Position numbers and translations under genes: made by a program
In this document: positions 1 to 9,496 of the stretch, one piece after another
Numbering within the stretch: the first letter of the stretch is position 1
How the letters are laid out: every line of letters starts with the position of its first letter
The notes under the pieces: model-generated
Seen by the model: the letters and a program-made list of their open reading frames with translations, nothing else
Database searches by the model: none
What the model was told of the DNA's origin: nothing
Source: CAZNPU01 sp964575335
Lineage (GTDB): Bacteria; Planctomycetota; Phycisphaerae; Phycisphaerales; SM1A02
Direction of reading: 5' to 3'
Length of the DNA stretch: 64,000 bases
NCBI GenBank assembly: GCA_964575335.1
Contig: CAZNPU010000007.1
Location: 1-64,000 of the forward strand

Positions 1-1
1 T

Positions 2-112
2 GCCGGAACCGTCCCAATATTGGTTCGTGTCAAAGAAAATGGGAACGTCAGCGAGATGCCGCAAAACCATCAACATGAACTGGTTGTGCCACCAACGGAC
101 GTGGCAGCGTAA
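2..112 (+). CDS. C-terminal fragment of an unidentified protein (cut by window start)
   Basis: An open frame enters from the left edge and ends at a TAA after 36 visible residues, closing with ELVVPPTDVAA. The residues look like a beta-rich protein end (VPILVRVKENG) rather than random translation, and a hairpin follows 18 bases after the stop. No family can be named from so short a piece. It could be the end of a secretion or pilus component, given the pilin-like ORF downstream, but that is only inference. Confidence 0.45.
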   Translation, partial: AGTVPILVRVKENGNVSEMPQNHQHELVVPPTDVAA

Positions 113-130
113 CACAGCATGACACGCCTA

Positions 131-151
131 AGTCCTTGATATACAAGGATT
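131..151 (+). terminator. Hairpin after the incoming gene
   Basis: TCCTTG (133-138) and CAAGGA (144-149) form a perfect six-pair stem around the loop ATATA, extendable by a G-T and an A-T pair. It lies just after the stop at 112. There is no clear T-tract, so the terminator role is inferred from position. Confidence 0.35.
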
Positions 152-725
152 GATCTCACGATATCTCCGAACTTCGTTCGGACCGCAGGGCAGTCGGCCG
201 CATCGTCCGTCGCCATTATTTCAACTTTTTGACAATTTTGGCAATTTTTTGGGGAACCCGCCGAGCAGTTGGTGAGAATTACTGGTTGACTTCTTATGAA
301 TGATTGCGGCTGACTGCCGCAGGGCACGTTGCGGATATCCCTGCTTCCTGTTCTTATTCGCCGGTATTGCTGGCTTATTATTTCCCGCACTGCCGACAAT
401 CTGATCACTGCTTCACTTTTGCCGGCCTATCTCGCGCCCTGCTGCGCTGTCATGGCGCACATGCGCTGCACCACGTGCGGTCACACCGACTGCCGACTGA
501 TGGCATCAGACTATTCCGACTGAAATTGAGCAGTTCGGCTTCACAACTGCATCTTCATCGATCATCGCATCCGCATCAGCTTTGCGCTGAGGCTGCGCGA
601 TCCGTTTGCCGCAGCGCGAAGTGCGCGAACCTGCATCGCACCGCGTCAGTTTGGTCTGGAAATTCACCATGCTTCAGGCGACGTCTTCAACGGTACGATG
701 GTTCCTTTGGGGGATGGATTGCGGC
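152..725. other. Region with no convincing gene
   Basis: Short open frames exist in several phases but none has recognisable protein character or a good ribosome binding site. Bases 220-300 are locally A/T-rich and include a TTGACA at 229-234 without a matching -10 box. The stretch may hold an untranslated leader or a decayed gene. Confidence 0.4.
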
Positions 726-1076
726 ATGAGCCGCCGGCCAGCGAACCTGGCTTGCCCATGTCGCCGGCTGTGCCCTTCCGGGGTTTCTCATCGCAACCAA
801 TTTCACCAGCCCAGCACGGATATCAGCAGGCACAAGGGCTACACGCTGCTGGAACTGCTTCTTGTCATGATTCTCGCCGGGCTGGTGATCACAGTGCTGT
901 TGCCGCCGCTGCATCACGATCCCACCGCCATGCGCCATGACGCCCAACCGCCGCTTTATCCGCAGGGCATGAAACCGTGTGATCGCTTCATCCAGACATC
1001 GCCTGCGGAATTGCCCGCTGAATCGGCGTCAACGGCTGACGAAACCGAACATGCCCAGAGTGAGCCGCCACCATGA
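726..1076 (+). CDS. Short prepilin-like protein (type IV pilin N-terminal motif)
   Basis: The frame contains KGYTLLELLLVMILAGLV, a type IV prepilin/pseudopilin signature: Gly before the cleavage site, an aromatic residue at mature position 1, Glu at position 5 and then a hydrophobic helix. A type IV prepilin peptidase would cut and N-methylate it, and the helix would insert in the inner membrane. The mature part is only about 78 residues and is Pro/Ser-rich, with no DG or disulfide motif, so it is shorter than a normal pilin. The ATG at 726 gives a leader of about 37 residues, which is long. No SD is obvious. The gene could be a minor pseudopilin or a decaying paralogue. Confidence 0.5.
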   Translation: MSRRPANLACPCRRLCPSGVSHRNQFHQPSTDISRHKGYTLLELLLVMILAGLVITVLLPPLHHDPTAMRHDAQPPLYPQGMKPCDRFIQTSPAELPAESASTADETEHAQSEPPP

Positions 1077-1117
1077 TGATCGTTCCCACGCGATTCTCAC
1101 ACAAACACAACATTTTG

Positions 1118-1321
1118 TTCCTGTCACGCGCAGGAATTCGTCAGATGCAGCATACATCCACGTGAGGCGCATCGCCTCACTTATCACAGAAGTGACCTGT
1201 CGTTCGGTCACGCAGGGCCCTTGATGGGGACTACGGGCATAGGGCGGGGATCAGAAAAGGCAAGCGGAATCGCGCGATGTGAGTGACACTTCCCCGCTTT
1301 CAACACGCGCCGCTTGCCTTT
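1118..1321 (+). ncRNA. Array of four hairpins upstream of the BtuF-like gene
   Basis: Four successive perfect stems are readable: TTCCTG/CAGGAA (1118-1123/1131-1136), GTGAGGCG/CGCCTCAC (1162-1169/1173-1180), GTGACC/GGTCAC (1192-1197/1206-1211), and a 12-bp stem AAAGGCAAGCGG/CCGCTTGCCTTT (1256-1267/1310-1321). The last ends 26 bases before the ATG at 1348. It could be a structured leader RNA, a terminator series for the pilin-like gene, or DNA-level palindromes. I find no cobalamin-riboswitch B12 box, so a ligand cannot be assigned. Confidence 0.35.
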
Positions 1322-1347
1322 CTGCTTCCCCGATACCATGTTGCACT

Positions 1348-2268
1348 ATGCGCGTCGTCTCACTGCTGCCTTCTGCAACCGAACTGCTCTGCGCCATCGG
1401 CGGCCAGGAATTTCTCGTCGGCCGTTCGCATGAGTGCGATTATCCGCCTGCCGTCACTCGTCTTCCCACTCTCACCAGCCAGAAAACCAGCGGGCAGACC
1501 AGCAACCAAATCGACCAGCAGGTTCGCAGCGCGCTTGCCGGCGAGCACAGCGGCGCATCGCTGTATCACCTTGATGAACAGCAGCTCCGCGACCTGAAGC
1601 CGGACGTCATTCTCACACAGGATTTGTGCGCTGTCTGTTCCATCGACCTCAACACGGTCCGCCGCATCGCTACCTCGATGGACCCGCCGCCGCGCATCGT
1701 GAGCCTCAATCCGCAGTCCATGGAAGACGTCTTTGATGATTTGCTGCGCGTTGGCGATGCGGTGCAGTTATACAGCCAGGCGCAAGCCGTGATGGTTGAT
1801 CTGCGTGCGCAATATTGGTCTGCCCGCGATTATGTCAATCCTTACATTGAAGGGCCGGAGGTCGCTTTTCTGGAATGGATGGATCCGCTTTTTGCAGCCG
1901 GGCACTGGACGCCGCAGCTCATCATCGACGCCGGCGGCCGCCATTCGCTGAACGCGCCCGGACAGCGCTCGCGTCAGATCGCACCTGAAGACCTCGTGCA
2001 ATCAATGCCGGAACGGCTTATTATTTGTCCCTGCGGCTACGATCTTCATCACATCAAAACCAATCTGCACGAACTTACATCGCAGCGATGGTGGCGCCTG
2101 CTGCCCGCCGTGCAGGACAATCATGTTGTGCTCGTCGACGGCAACCAGATGTTCAATCGCCCCGGGCCGCGTCTGGTTGACGCCTTCTGCTGGCTCGTCG
2201 GCTGGCTGAACAACCGGCCGGAGGTGATTCCCAAAGACTTTCCCGCCGAAATGCTCGCAACGGCATAA
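1348..2268 (+). CDS. Cobalamin-binding protein (BtuF/FepB-type, apparently cytosolic)
   Basis: This 306-residue protein has the periplasmic-binding-protein type 2 fold signature: it opens with MRVVSLLPSATELLCAIG, followed by LVGRSHECDYPP, and has PDVILTQDLCAVC and RIVSLNPQSMEDV further on, as in BtuF-like cobalamin-binding proteins. The start at 1348 places the first beta strand at residue 2 and leaves no signal peptide. A 23-residue upstream extension would not make one either. Many BtuF-like proteins of this subgroup lack a signal sequence and may handle corrinoids in the cytosol rather than serve an ABC importer. No btuC/btuD lies nearby. Substrate is inferred from family resemblance only. 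Confidence 0.8.
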   Translation: MRVVSLLPSATELLCAIGGQEFLVGRSHECDYPPAVTRLPTLTSQKTSGQTSNQIDQQVRSALAGEHSGASLYHLDEQQLRDLKPDVILTQDLCAVCSIDLNTVRRIATSMDPPPRIVSLNPQSMEDVFDDLLRVGDAVQLYSQAQAVMVDLRAQYWSARDYVNPYIEGPEVAFLEWMDPLFAAGHWTPQLIIDAGGRHSLNAPGQRSRQIAPEDLVQSMPERLIICPCGYDLHHIKTNLHELTSQRWWRLLPAVQDNHVVLVDGNQMFNRPGPRLVDAFCWLVGWLNNRPEVIPKDFPAEMLATA

Positions 2269-2481
2269 CGCGGCGACGCATCCTTCATCTCAACTGCCCG
2301 TTTATTGGGAAGTTCGTTCTTCACAATCACCACCTGACACGCGTCGTTACTAATCAATGTAATAGCCGGTGAGGCGGCGAACTCTTTGAATAATCCCTCT
2401 GCGTATGGATTGTGCGCTGTGAAATAACATTTCGCAGCAATCTTTTCTCATTGTTCAGAAAAATTCCGGGCATCAAAAGCA

Positions 2482-2509
2482 CAGCCGCCGATCTTTCGAC
2501 CGGCGGCTG
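2482..2509 (-). terminator. Terminator downstream of groEL
   Basis: A perfect nine-pair stem, CAGCCGCCG (2482-2490) with CGGCGGCTG (2501-2509), lies 50 bases past the groEL stop. Read on the minus strand it is followed within a few bases by TTTT. The position and GC-rich stem fit a terminator of the chaperonin genes. Confidence 0.6.
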
Positions 2510-2559
2510 CCGCGTGCATCCATCCTTCTTCCCAACACGTCGGGAGGAAGCATTCGGTA

Positions 2560-4200
<1,641 letters not shown>

Positions 4201-4296
4201 CGTGTGTCTTCCTTTGCGTCTTGTTGGACGAAGAAATGGTTTTCAGAAATCGGTCAGCAATTCACTTTCAATTTTCAACGTTCACTCCCATCTCAA

Positions 4297-4506
4297 TCAG
4301 CCGATCTCAACCCATGCGATGCGGCTGGCGTCGATGAAATACTCGCGCTTGCCGTCGGTGAGCTTGACGATGTTGTCGTCTTCAGCAGGCACCAGCAGCG
4401 CGCCGGTGATCTTGCAGGAATCAGCGGAGTCGAAGTGAATTCGCACATCACGCTGCCCGTTGAGTTTGCCGAACGCGACACGAAGCTGATCGATGGTAAT
4501 CGGCAT
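4297..4506 (-). CDS. Small protein, possible Sm-like fold, between groES and groEL
   Basis: The 69-residue product begins MPITIDQLRVAFGKLNGQ and continues with alternating hydrophobic strands and turns (VRIHF, ITGALLVPAEDDNIVKL, DGKREYFIDASRIAWVEI). The order (helix, then short beta strands with TGALL, a D-D-N turn and a terminal I-x-x-VEI strand) resembles Sm/Hfq-like beta barrels, which is inference from pattern alone. It shares a Y-x(2,3)-DAS-x-[IV] ending with its neighbour at 4624-4851, so the two may be diverged paralogues. The ATG at 4506 is chosen because upstream residues look non-coding. No SD is visible. It ends 96 bases before groEL. Confidence 0.65.
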   Translation of the reverse strand: MPITIDQLRVAFGKLNGQRDVRIHFDSADSCKITGALLVPAEDDNIVKLTDGKREYFIDASRIAWVEIG

Positions 4507-4623
4507 GGGAGTGAAAACGTTTCGAATGCGAAAAATAAAGTTCCAGGAATCAGGCGAACAAATGAACAATGAAGCGAACGACCATTCGTTTGTGTTTGTC
4601 TGCTTTCTTTCGACTGTGCCCGG

Positions 4624-4851
4624 TCACTCCAGGTCGGTGCGCGCCTGATAGCACGCTGAAACATGGCTGGCGTCGAGCCAGATGTAATTCTGCTTCGTGA
4701 CGATCTTCAATCCATGGGAGCTGGTGAGTTCTTCAACATCGACGACGTTGCGAAGTTCCACCGGCTGGGCTTCACCGAGCAGCAGGAGATCGAGTTCCTT
4801 GTCGGTGCCTTTCATGTCTTGAAGAATCTTCAGCAGCGGTCCGCGTTCCAT
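4624..4851 (-). CDS. Small protein, possible paralogue of its neighbour, between groES and groEL
   Basis: The 75-residue product runs from MERGPLLKILQDMKGTDKEL to a tail of charged residues. The ATG at 4851 has an AGGA ribosome binding site six bases upstream. The second half (VELRNVVDVEELTSSHGLKI, then NYIWLDASHVSAC) has the same predicted strand spacing and the DAS-x-[IV] motif seen in the 69-residue protein. I recognise no named family. Its position inside the chaperonin cluster on the same strand suggests co-expression with GroES/GroEL, but gaps of 117-140 bases leave room for separate promoters. Confidence 0.7.
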   Translation of the reverse strand: MERGPLLKILQDMKGTDKELDLLLLGEAQPVELRNVVDVEELTSSHGLKIVTKQNYIWLDASHVSACYQARTDLE

Positions 4852-4991
4852 AGAAGTTCCTTGAAAAATGCCAGATGAGTGTCAGGGGTCGAATACGAAT
4901 CTCGTGGTGTACGGTAAGCCGCTGCCGGCAATGTCAGCGTGCATGCCGTTGTGCCGAGCGCTGAACGTCGAAAGCCGACAGAGTCCTCAGA

Positions 4992-5288
4992 TCAATCACC
5001 TTCGATGATGCCGAGGATGTCGTCTTCGGTCATGATCAGCAGCTCCTCGCCGTCGATCTTGATCTCGGTTCCAGCGTAGGAGTTGAAGATCACGCGATCG
5101 CCCTTTTTCACGCTGAAAGGAATGTACTTGCCGGTTTCCTTGTTCAGGATGCCGCTGCCAAGTGCGACGATCTTGCCTTCCTTTGGCTTATCCTTGGCGG
5201 TTTCCGGAAGATAGATACCCGATTCGGTTTTGGACTGGGCTTCTGCTCGCTTGATGATGATCTTGTCGCCGAGAGGTCGAACTTTCAT
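4992..5288 (-). CDS. groES: Co-chaperonin GroES (Hsp10)
   Basis: A 98-residue GroES that caps the GroEL ring. It opens MKVRPLGDKIIIKRAEAQ, has the mobile loop (SKTESGIYLPETAKDKP) at about residues 17-35 and the closing strands KIDGEELLIMTEDDILGII. The start at 5288 is preferred over an upstream ATG because it has a GGAG ribosome binding site about 11 bases away and matches the family N-terminus exactly. The gene lies 127 bases downstream of a degenerate receiver-domain gene on the same strand. Confidence 0.96.
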   Translation of the reverse strand: MKVRPLGDKIIIKRAEAQSKTESGIYLPETAKDKPKEGKIVALGSGILNKETGKYIPFSVKKGDRVIFNSYAGTEIKIDGEELLIMTEDDILGIIEGD

Positions 5289-5415
5289 GTCTGCTATCTC
5301 CAAGAAAAGTGAAGACAAGGTGTTCAGGATTCAGTTGCTTGCAGGTGAGTTATTTCTTCTGTTTCATTCAACGTCAGCAAGGTGACGCACATAAAGAAGC
5401 AGAAACAGTACGAAT

Positions 5416-5982
5416 TCATGCCGGCCAGACGTCGGCGTAGTGGCGGCGAAGGATGCGACGAAGAACTTCGAGCATGGATTCAAGCTCCACGGGCTGATCG
5501 AGCACCGCGAACGCCCCTTCGCGCAGCGCCTGCGTGAGGCTGCGAACGCTTTCCCGCATCGCTGGCTGACGCGGGCGCACAACCACCGTGGGCGGCGGCT
5601 GGTCGAGCCGACGAAGCAGCTGCAACACCCGCGGGCCGGCCTCGCGGGCGCCTAGCGGCGATGACGCTGCGGTCTCGGACCGCTGCAGGGGGATGGCCAG
5701 ATCAACCACTGCGATATGCACGGTGACCCGGCGAATCACCTCGGCAGCTTCCTCGCCCGAACCGGCGGTGATGCTGTGAATCCCCAGCGGCGCCAGCAGC
5801 GAGGGCAACTGCTCCAGCGCACCGCCTTGCCGCCAGGCAGCAATCGACAACAGCAGGTTCAGCCGACCAGCCGGACCCGCATCGTTATCGGCCACTGGCC
5901 AGCGCGCGTCTGAACAGCCATAGCCCGGCAGTTCTCGCCGAGCTTGAGCGTCAGAGTCAGGATGGTACGAGCGCGGAGACAT
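5416..5982 (-). CDS. Degenerate response-regulator receiver-like protein
   Basis: The 188-residue protein has a CheY-like C-terminal part from about residue 60. HIAVVDLAIP places Asp94 at the phospho-acceptor position, and AFAVLDQPVELESMLEVL is the beta5-alpha5 segment. The lysine that normally precedes Pro is Gln163, and the N-terminal acidic pair that binds magnesium is missing, so phosphorylation is doubtful. It may act as a phosphorylation-independent interaction domain. The first 45 residues are unstructured in appearance. An ATG at 5982 is preferred over a TTG at 6006. No output domain or partner kinase is nearby. It is the first gene of the groES-groEL strand. Confidence 0.6.
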   Translation of the reverse strand: MSPRSYHPDSDAQARRELPGYGCSDARWPVADNDAGPAGRLNLLLSIAAWRQGGALEQLPSLLAPLGIHSITAGSGEEAAEVIRRVTVHIAVVDLAIPLQRSETAASSPLGAREAGPRVLQLLRRLDQPPPTVVVRPRQPAMRESVRSLTQALREGAFAVLDQPVELESMLEVLRRILRRHYADVWPA

Positions 5983-6316
5983 CGCTGTGCGGCAGCACAA
6001 CGGCAAGCGGCGTGCCGAAGACGCCGGCAGGCACGTCGCCGTAAACCCTTATGCATACGATTGTTATGAGGATTTGCTCCATTTCGCCGGCTTCAGAGGT
6101 GCTGTCACGGATGCCTCAAAGCCCGGCCGAGACTGCCATATTGGCAACCACCCGAGGCCTGCTACGGGCGATCTGAAGCGTGATGTGTATCGCCGGGAAT
6201 GGTCGGGCAGTCGCCATACCAGTGATTGCCCAGGCCGGGATCGCCCTGGTCAAATCCGTCTGACAAGTGAAGATGCGATGAAGAATTTCCAGCCATCCGC
6301 CAATAGACTGCGTGCT
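5983..6316. other. Divergent intergenic region between receiver-like gene and asnS
   Basis: About 330 bases separate two divergently transcribed genes and must hold both promoters. I see no clear hairpin, operator or small gene. An in-frame ATG at 6278 could extend AsnS by 13 residues, but these do not resemble the family N-terminus. Confidence 0.4.
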
Positions 6317-7789
6317 ATGACCAACGAAACGATTTCGCAAACTGCTGCATCAACTGCCGCCTCCGCTCCCGCCACGTTTGTCCGCGTTGCCGACGCTCTG
6401 AAGGGCAAGGTTGAAATCGGGTCGAACGTGCTGCTGAAGGGCTGGGTGCGCACCCGCCGCGATTCCAAAGCCGGATTGTCGTTCATCAACCTGCACGACG
6501 GTTCGTGTTTCGATCCGATTCAGATCGTCGCGCCGAGCACGCTGCCGAATTATGAAAGCGAAGTGCTGCACCTCAACACCGGCTGCTCCTTGATGGTCGA
6601 AGGCCAGCTTGTGCCTTCGCAAGGCAAGGGCCAGGCGGTGGAGGTGCAGGCCAGCAAGGTCACGGTCGTAGGCTGGGTGGAAGACCCCGACACCTATCCG
6701 GTGGCGGCAAAGCGACACACCTTTGAATATCTGCGCGAGGTCGCGCATCTGCGGCCGCGCACCAACACCTTTGGCGCCATTGCGCGTCTGCGCCACACGA
6801 TGGCCATGGCGGTGCACCGCTTCTTCCATGAGCGCGGCTTTTTGTGGATCCACACGCCCATCATCACCGCCAGCGACTGCGAAGGCGCAGGCGAGATGTT
6901 CCGGGTGAGCACGCTGGATTTGATGAACCTGCCGCGAAAGCAGGATGGCCCCCAGGCACCGATCGACTTCAGTCAGGACTTCTTCGGCAGGGAAGCGTTT
7001 CTGACGGTTTCCGGACAACTCAACGTGGAAGCGTACTGCCTTGCGCTCAGCAACGTGTATACGTTCGGCCCGACGTTTCGCGCAGAAAACAGCAACACCT
7101 CGCGCCATCTGGCGGAGTTCTGGATGATCGAGCCGGAGATCGCCTTTGCCGATTTGAATGACGACGCCAACCTGGCGGAGGATTTCCTCAAGTACATCTT
7201 CCGCGCCGTACTTGAGGAGCGTCCCGATGACATGGCGTTTTTCGCGCAACGTATCGATCAGACGTGCATCGAGCGGCTGGAGAAGTTTATCGACGCCAGC
7301 TTTGAGCGCATGGAGTACAGCGATGCGATCGCTGCGTTGGAAAAGGCCGTCGCGAAAGGCAAGAAGTTTGAGTTTCCCGTGAAATGGGGCGTCGATCTGC
7401 AATCCGAGCACGAGCGCTATCTCACCGAAGAGCTTGTCGGCCGGCCTGTCGTGGTGATGAACTACCCCAAAGACATCAAAGCGTTCTACATGCGCCTGAA
7501 CGACGATGGCAAAACGGTGGCGGCAATGGACGTGCTGGCGCCCGGAATTGGCGAGATCATCGGCGGCAGCCAGCGCGAAGAGCGCCTGGATGTGCTTGAT
7601 ATGCGCCTGGATGAAATGGGCCTGAACAAGGAAGCTTACTGGTGGTATCGCGATCTGCGCAGGTACGGCACAGTGCCGCATGCAGGTTTCGGCCTGGGCT
7701 TTGAGCGCACGATCATCTACGCCACCGGCATGGCGAACATCCGTGATGTGATCCCCTTCCCGAGAACCCCGGGACACGCGGAGTTCTGA
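6317..7789 (+). CDS. asnS: Asparaginyl-tRNA synthetase
   Basis: A class IIb aminoacyl-tRNA synthetase of about 490 residues that charges tRNA-Asn with asparagine. The N-terminal OB-fold anticodon-binding domain covers roughly residues 20-120 (LKGWVRTRRDSKAGLSFINL). Class II motif 2 is FRAENSNTSRHLAEFWMIEP and motif 3 is GFGLGFERTIIYATGMANIR, and the ending PFPRTPGHAEF is typical of bacterial AsnRS. The ATG at 6317 gives a short unaligned N-terminal leader before the OB-fold. It stands as a single gene and converges on the PfpI-like gene across a 263-base gap. Confidence 0.96.
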   Translation: MTNETISQTAASTAASAPATFVRVADALKGKVEIGSNVLLKGWVRTRRDSKAGLSFINLHDGSCFDPIQIVAPSTLPNYESEVLHLNTGCSLMVEGQLVPSQGKGQAVEVQASKVTVVGWVEDPDTYPVAAKRHTFEYLREVAHLRPRTNTFGAIARLRHTMAMAVHRFFHERGFLWIHTPIITASDCEGAGEMFRVSTLDLMNLPRKQDGPQAPIDFSQDFFGREAFLTVSGQLNVEAYCLALSNVYTFGPTFRAENSNTSRHLAEFWMIEPEIAFADLNDDANLAEDFLKYIFRAVLEERPDDMAFFAQRIDQTCIERLEKFIDASFERMEYSDAIAALEKAVAKGKKFEFPVKWGVDLQSEHERYLTEELVGRPVVVMNYPKDIKAFYMRLNDDGKTVAAMDVLAPGIGEIIGGSQREERLDVLDMRLDEMGLNKEAYWWYRDLRRYGTVPHAGFGLGFERTIIYATGMANIRDVIPFPRTPGHAEF

Positions 7790-7906
7790 TCACGCATCTG
7801 CGTCTGTTGCTGCCTGTCACTGGCTGATTGCAAGTTCCGCCAATCATCCATCAACGCGAACGGACATTCCATGCTGGCGCGCCGATGTCATCATGCGCAA
7901 TCGCCA

Positions 7907-7982
7907 TCGCGCTGTCTTTGCGTAGCAACTTTCCTGCAATTGGTTTTCGTGTCAGAACTACTGGTGCGCAAAGACAGCGCGA
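7907..7982. repeat. 16-bp perfect inverted repeat between convergent genes
   Basis: Bases 7907-7922 (TCGCGCTGTCTTTGCG) are the exact reverse complement of 7967-7982, with a 44-base spacer. It lies in the gap between asnS and the PfpI-like gene, which converge, so a two-way transcription stop is one explanation. There is no T-tract, and the spacer is too long for a classical terminator. A small mobile-element remnant or a recombination site is possible. Confidence 0.6.
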
Positions 7983-8052
7983 AGATATTTGCTCCTTCTC
8001 CTTCTGCGCGCCCGCAATTCTCGTGGCTGGCTCACTGCCGCGGTGGCGATTA

Positions 8053-8634
8053 CTACTTCGGTCGCTGCCCGACGTGAATGCCTTCAGCAAATTCTTCAAT
8101 CATTTTGCGATTGAATGCGGGCAGATCCGCTGGCTTGCGGCTGGTCACCAGGCCTTCATCCACTACACATTCCTCATCAACCCAGTGCGCGCCAGCATTC
8201 TCCAGATCAGTTCGCAGCGAGGGATACGAAGTCACGCGGCGATCAGCAACCACGTCAGCCTCAACAAGCATCCAGGGTCCGTGGCAGATCGACGCCACCG
8301 GCTTGCCGTCTTCGAAAAACGCCCGCACGAACTGGACCGCCTGCGGGTTCATGCGCAAACGGTCGGGGCTCATCACGCCGCCGGGCACAAGCAGTCCGTC
8401 GAAATCATCCGGATCAGCGTCTTCCAGCCGCACATCGACATCGAATGAATCGGCCCAGCGGTCATGATCCCACGCTTTCACCTGATTTTTGCCGGGTGAA
8501 ATGATCACAGGCTTCATGCCCGCCTGCTCCATTGCCTTCTTCGGCTCAACCAGTTCGACCAGTTCGAAACCATCCTCAACAAGAATGGCGATTCTCAGTC
8601 CCTCGGTGTTCTTATTGTTGCGATGCGCGACCAT
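8053..8634 (-). CDS. DJ-1/PfpI family protein (type 1 glutamine-amidotransferase fold)
   Basis: The 193-residue protein matches the PfpI/DJ-1 family: LRIAILVEDGFELVELVEP at the N-terminus supplies the conserved acidic residue, DGLLVPGG marks the first nucleotide-like loop and SICHGPWMLVEADVV is the nucleophile elbow with the catalytic Cys-His pair. Members act as intracellular peptidases or as glyoxalase/deglycase stress enzymes, and sequence alone does not decide which. The ATG at 8634 has an AGGAG ribosome binding site at the right distance, whereas a 27-residue upstream extension does not fit the family. Confidence 0.88.
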   Translation of the reverse strand: MVAHRNNKNTEGLRIAILVEDGFELVELVEPKKAMEQAGMKPVIISPGKNQVKAWDHDRWADSFDVDVRLEDADPDDFDGLLVPGGVMSPDRLRMNPQAVQFVRAFFEDGKPVASICHGPWMLVEADVVADRRVTSYPSLRTDLENAGAHWVDEECVVDEGLVTSRKPADLPAFNRKMIEEFAEGIHVGQRPK

Positions 8635-8932
8635 GACATATCTCCTGTGCTTGCGTGCGAACACTGTTGAGCGCCGAAAACGCGGATTCAAGTCACCTGC
8701 AGGTAATTGCGTCAATTGAGGTAATTTGCCGGTCGGACGATTTCCGCCGAAAAACGATCCACAACAGGCTCATGTGCGATTTTCTGCAACATCTGCGGAC
8801 TGAAAGCGATTGACCTTGTGTCAGCGCCTGCTGCACCGATTGTCTGTCTGATGGATGGGATATGTATGTCTTTATTTGGCTGACTGTTAGCTGGTTGGCT
8901 GATCAATTCACATGAAACGGAGGAATTGCACA

Positions 8933-9277
8933 ATGAAAAGCTCCACACATTGGCAGAGCACGCCAGCACGCATGCAGGGCAGATCACATTTCGCTGCAAT
9001 GATGGTCGGCGGCATGCTGGTGGGTGCAGGATTTTTTCTGGGTTCAGCGCAAGGCGGCTCAGGTGGAGCGGGAGCGGCGCACGCAGACAGCCAGCCCGCT
9101 GTGCAGCAGTTCGTGCAGCGTGTCGCCCCGCCGGTGATCGCCATTCCTGAACGCGGAGCAGCCATTGTCGGCGCCGCTGACGATCGTTATTACTTCGTGC
9201 GCTCCGACGGCTCCACGCTGATTCTGCAAAGCGATCATCGATCCGATCTTCTGTGGCGCGATCATCGCGATCGATAA
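8933..9277 (+). CDS. Small membrane-anchored or exported protein, unknown function
   Basis: The 114-residue product has a basic N-terminus followed by a hydrophobic, glycine-rich segment at about residues 21-43 (FAAMMVGGMLVGAGFFLGSA), a signal anchor or signal peptide. The exported part is short and includes APPVIAIPERGAAIV and DDRYYFVRSDGSTLILQ, which looks like a few beta strands. The start at 8933 is chosen over 8912 because a GGAGG lies about 11 bases before it. An 11-bp hairpin 130 bases downstream could end its transcript. I do not recognise a family. Confidence 0.65.
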   Translation: MKSSTHWQSTPARMQGRSHFAAMMVGGMLVGAGFFLGSAQGGSGGAGAAHADSQPAVQQFVQRVAPPVIAIPERGAAIVGAADDRYYFVRSDGSTLILQSDHRSDLLWRDHRDR

Positions 9278-9410
9278 TCTCGCAAACAGTGCGATGGCGG
9301 TGCGCAGCTTGAGGCATTGCAGCAGATGCAGATGCTGGCGCAGCGATTGTGCTTTTGCCTTACTCAGCCAGCGAATCTTGGCCAGATCATTACGCGTGAT
9401 CGCCTAAGAC

Positions 9411-9455
9411 GCAAAGCCTCCTGCAGTTCCTGGAAGGAACAACGGGAGGCTTTGC
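9411..9455 (+). terminator. Strong hairpin between convergent genes
   Basis: GCAAAGCCTCC (9411-9421) pairs perfectly with GGAGGCTTTGC (9445-9455), an 11-bp stem with a 23-base loop. It sits between the small exported-protein gene and uppS, which converge. The T content after the right arm is modest (TTTGG), so it may work in either direction. Confidence 0.55.
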
Positions 9456-9496
9456 TTTGGAGGAGCAATCAATGAGCCGGTACGGCAGTGAAAGGA

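Noticed and set aside
1077..1347. Cobalamin riboswitch before the BtuF-like gene
   Set aside because: Hairpins exist but no B12-box consensus is recognisable, so the class cannot be claimed.
5289..5415. CIRCE operator (HrcA site) upstream of groES
   Set aside because: Neither TTAGCACTC nor GAGTGCTAA is found in this interval or before groEL.
6350..7777. Long open frame (475 codons) antisense to asnS
   Set aside because: It mirrors the codon pattern of the real gene, has no domain character and no ribosome binding site.
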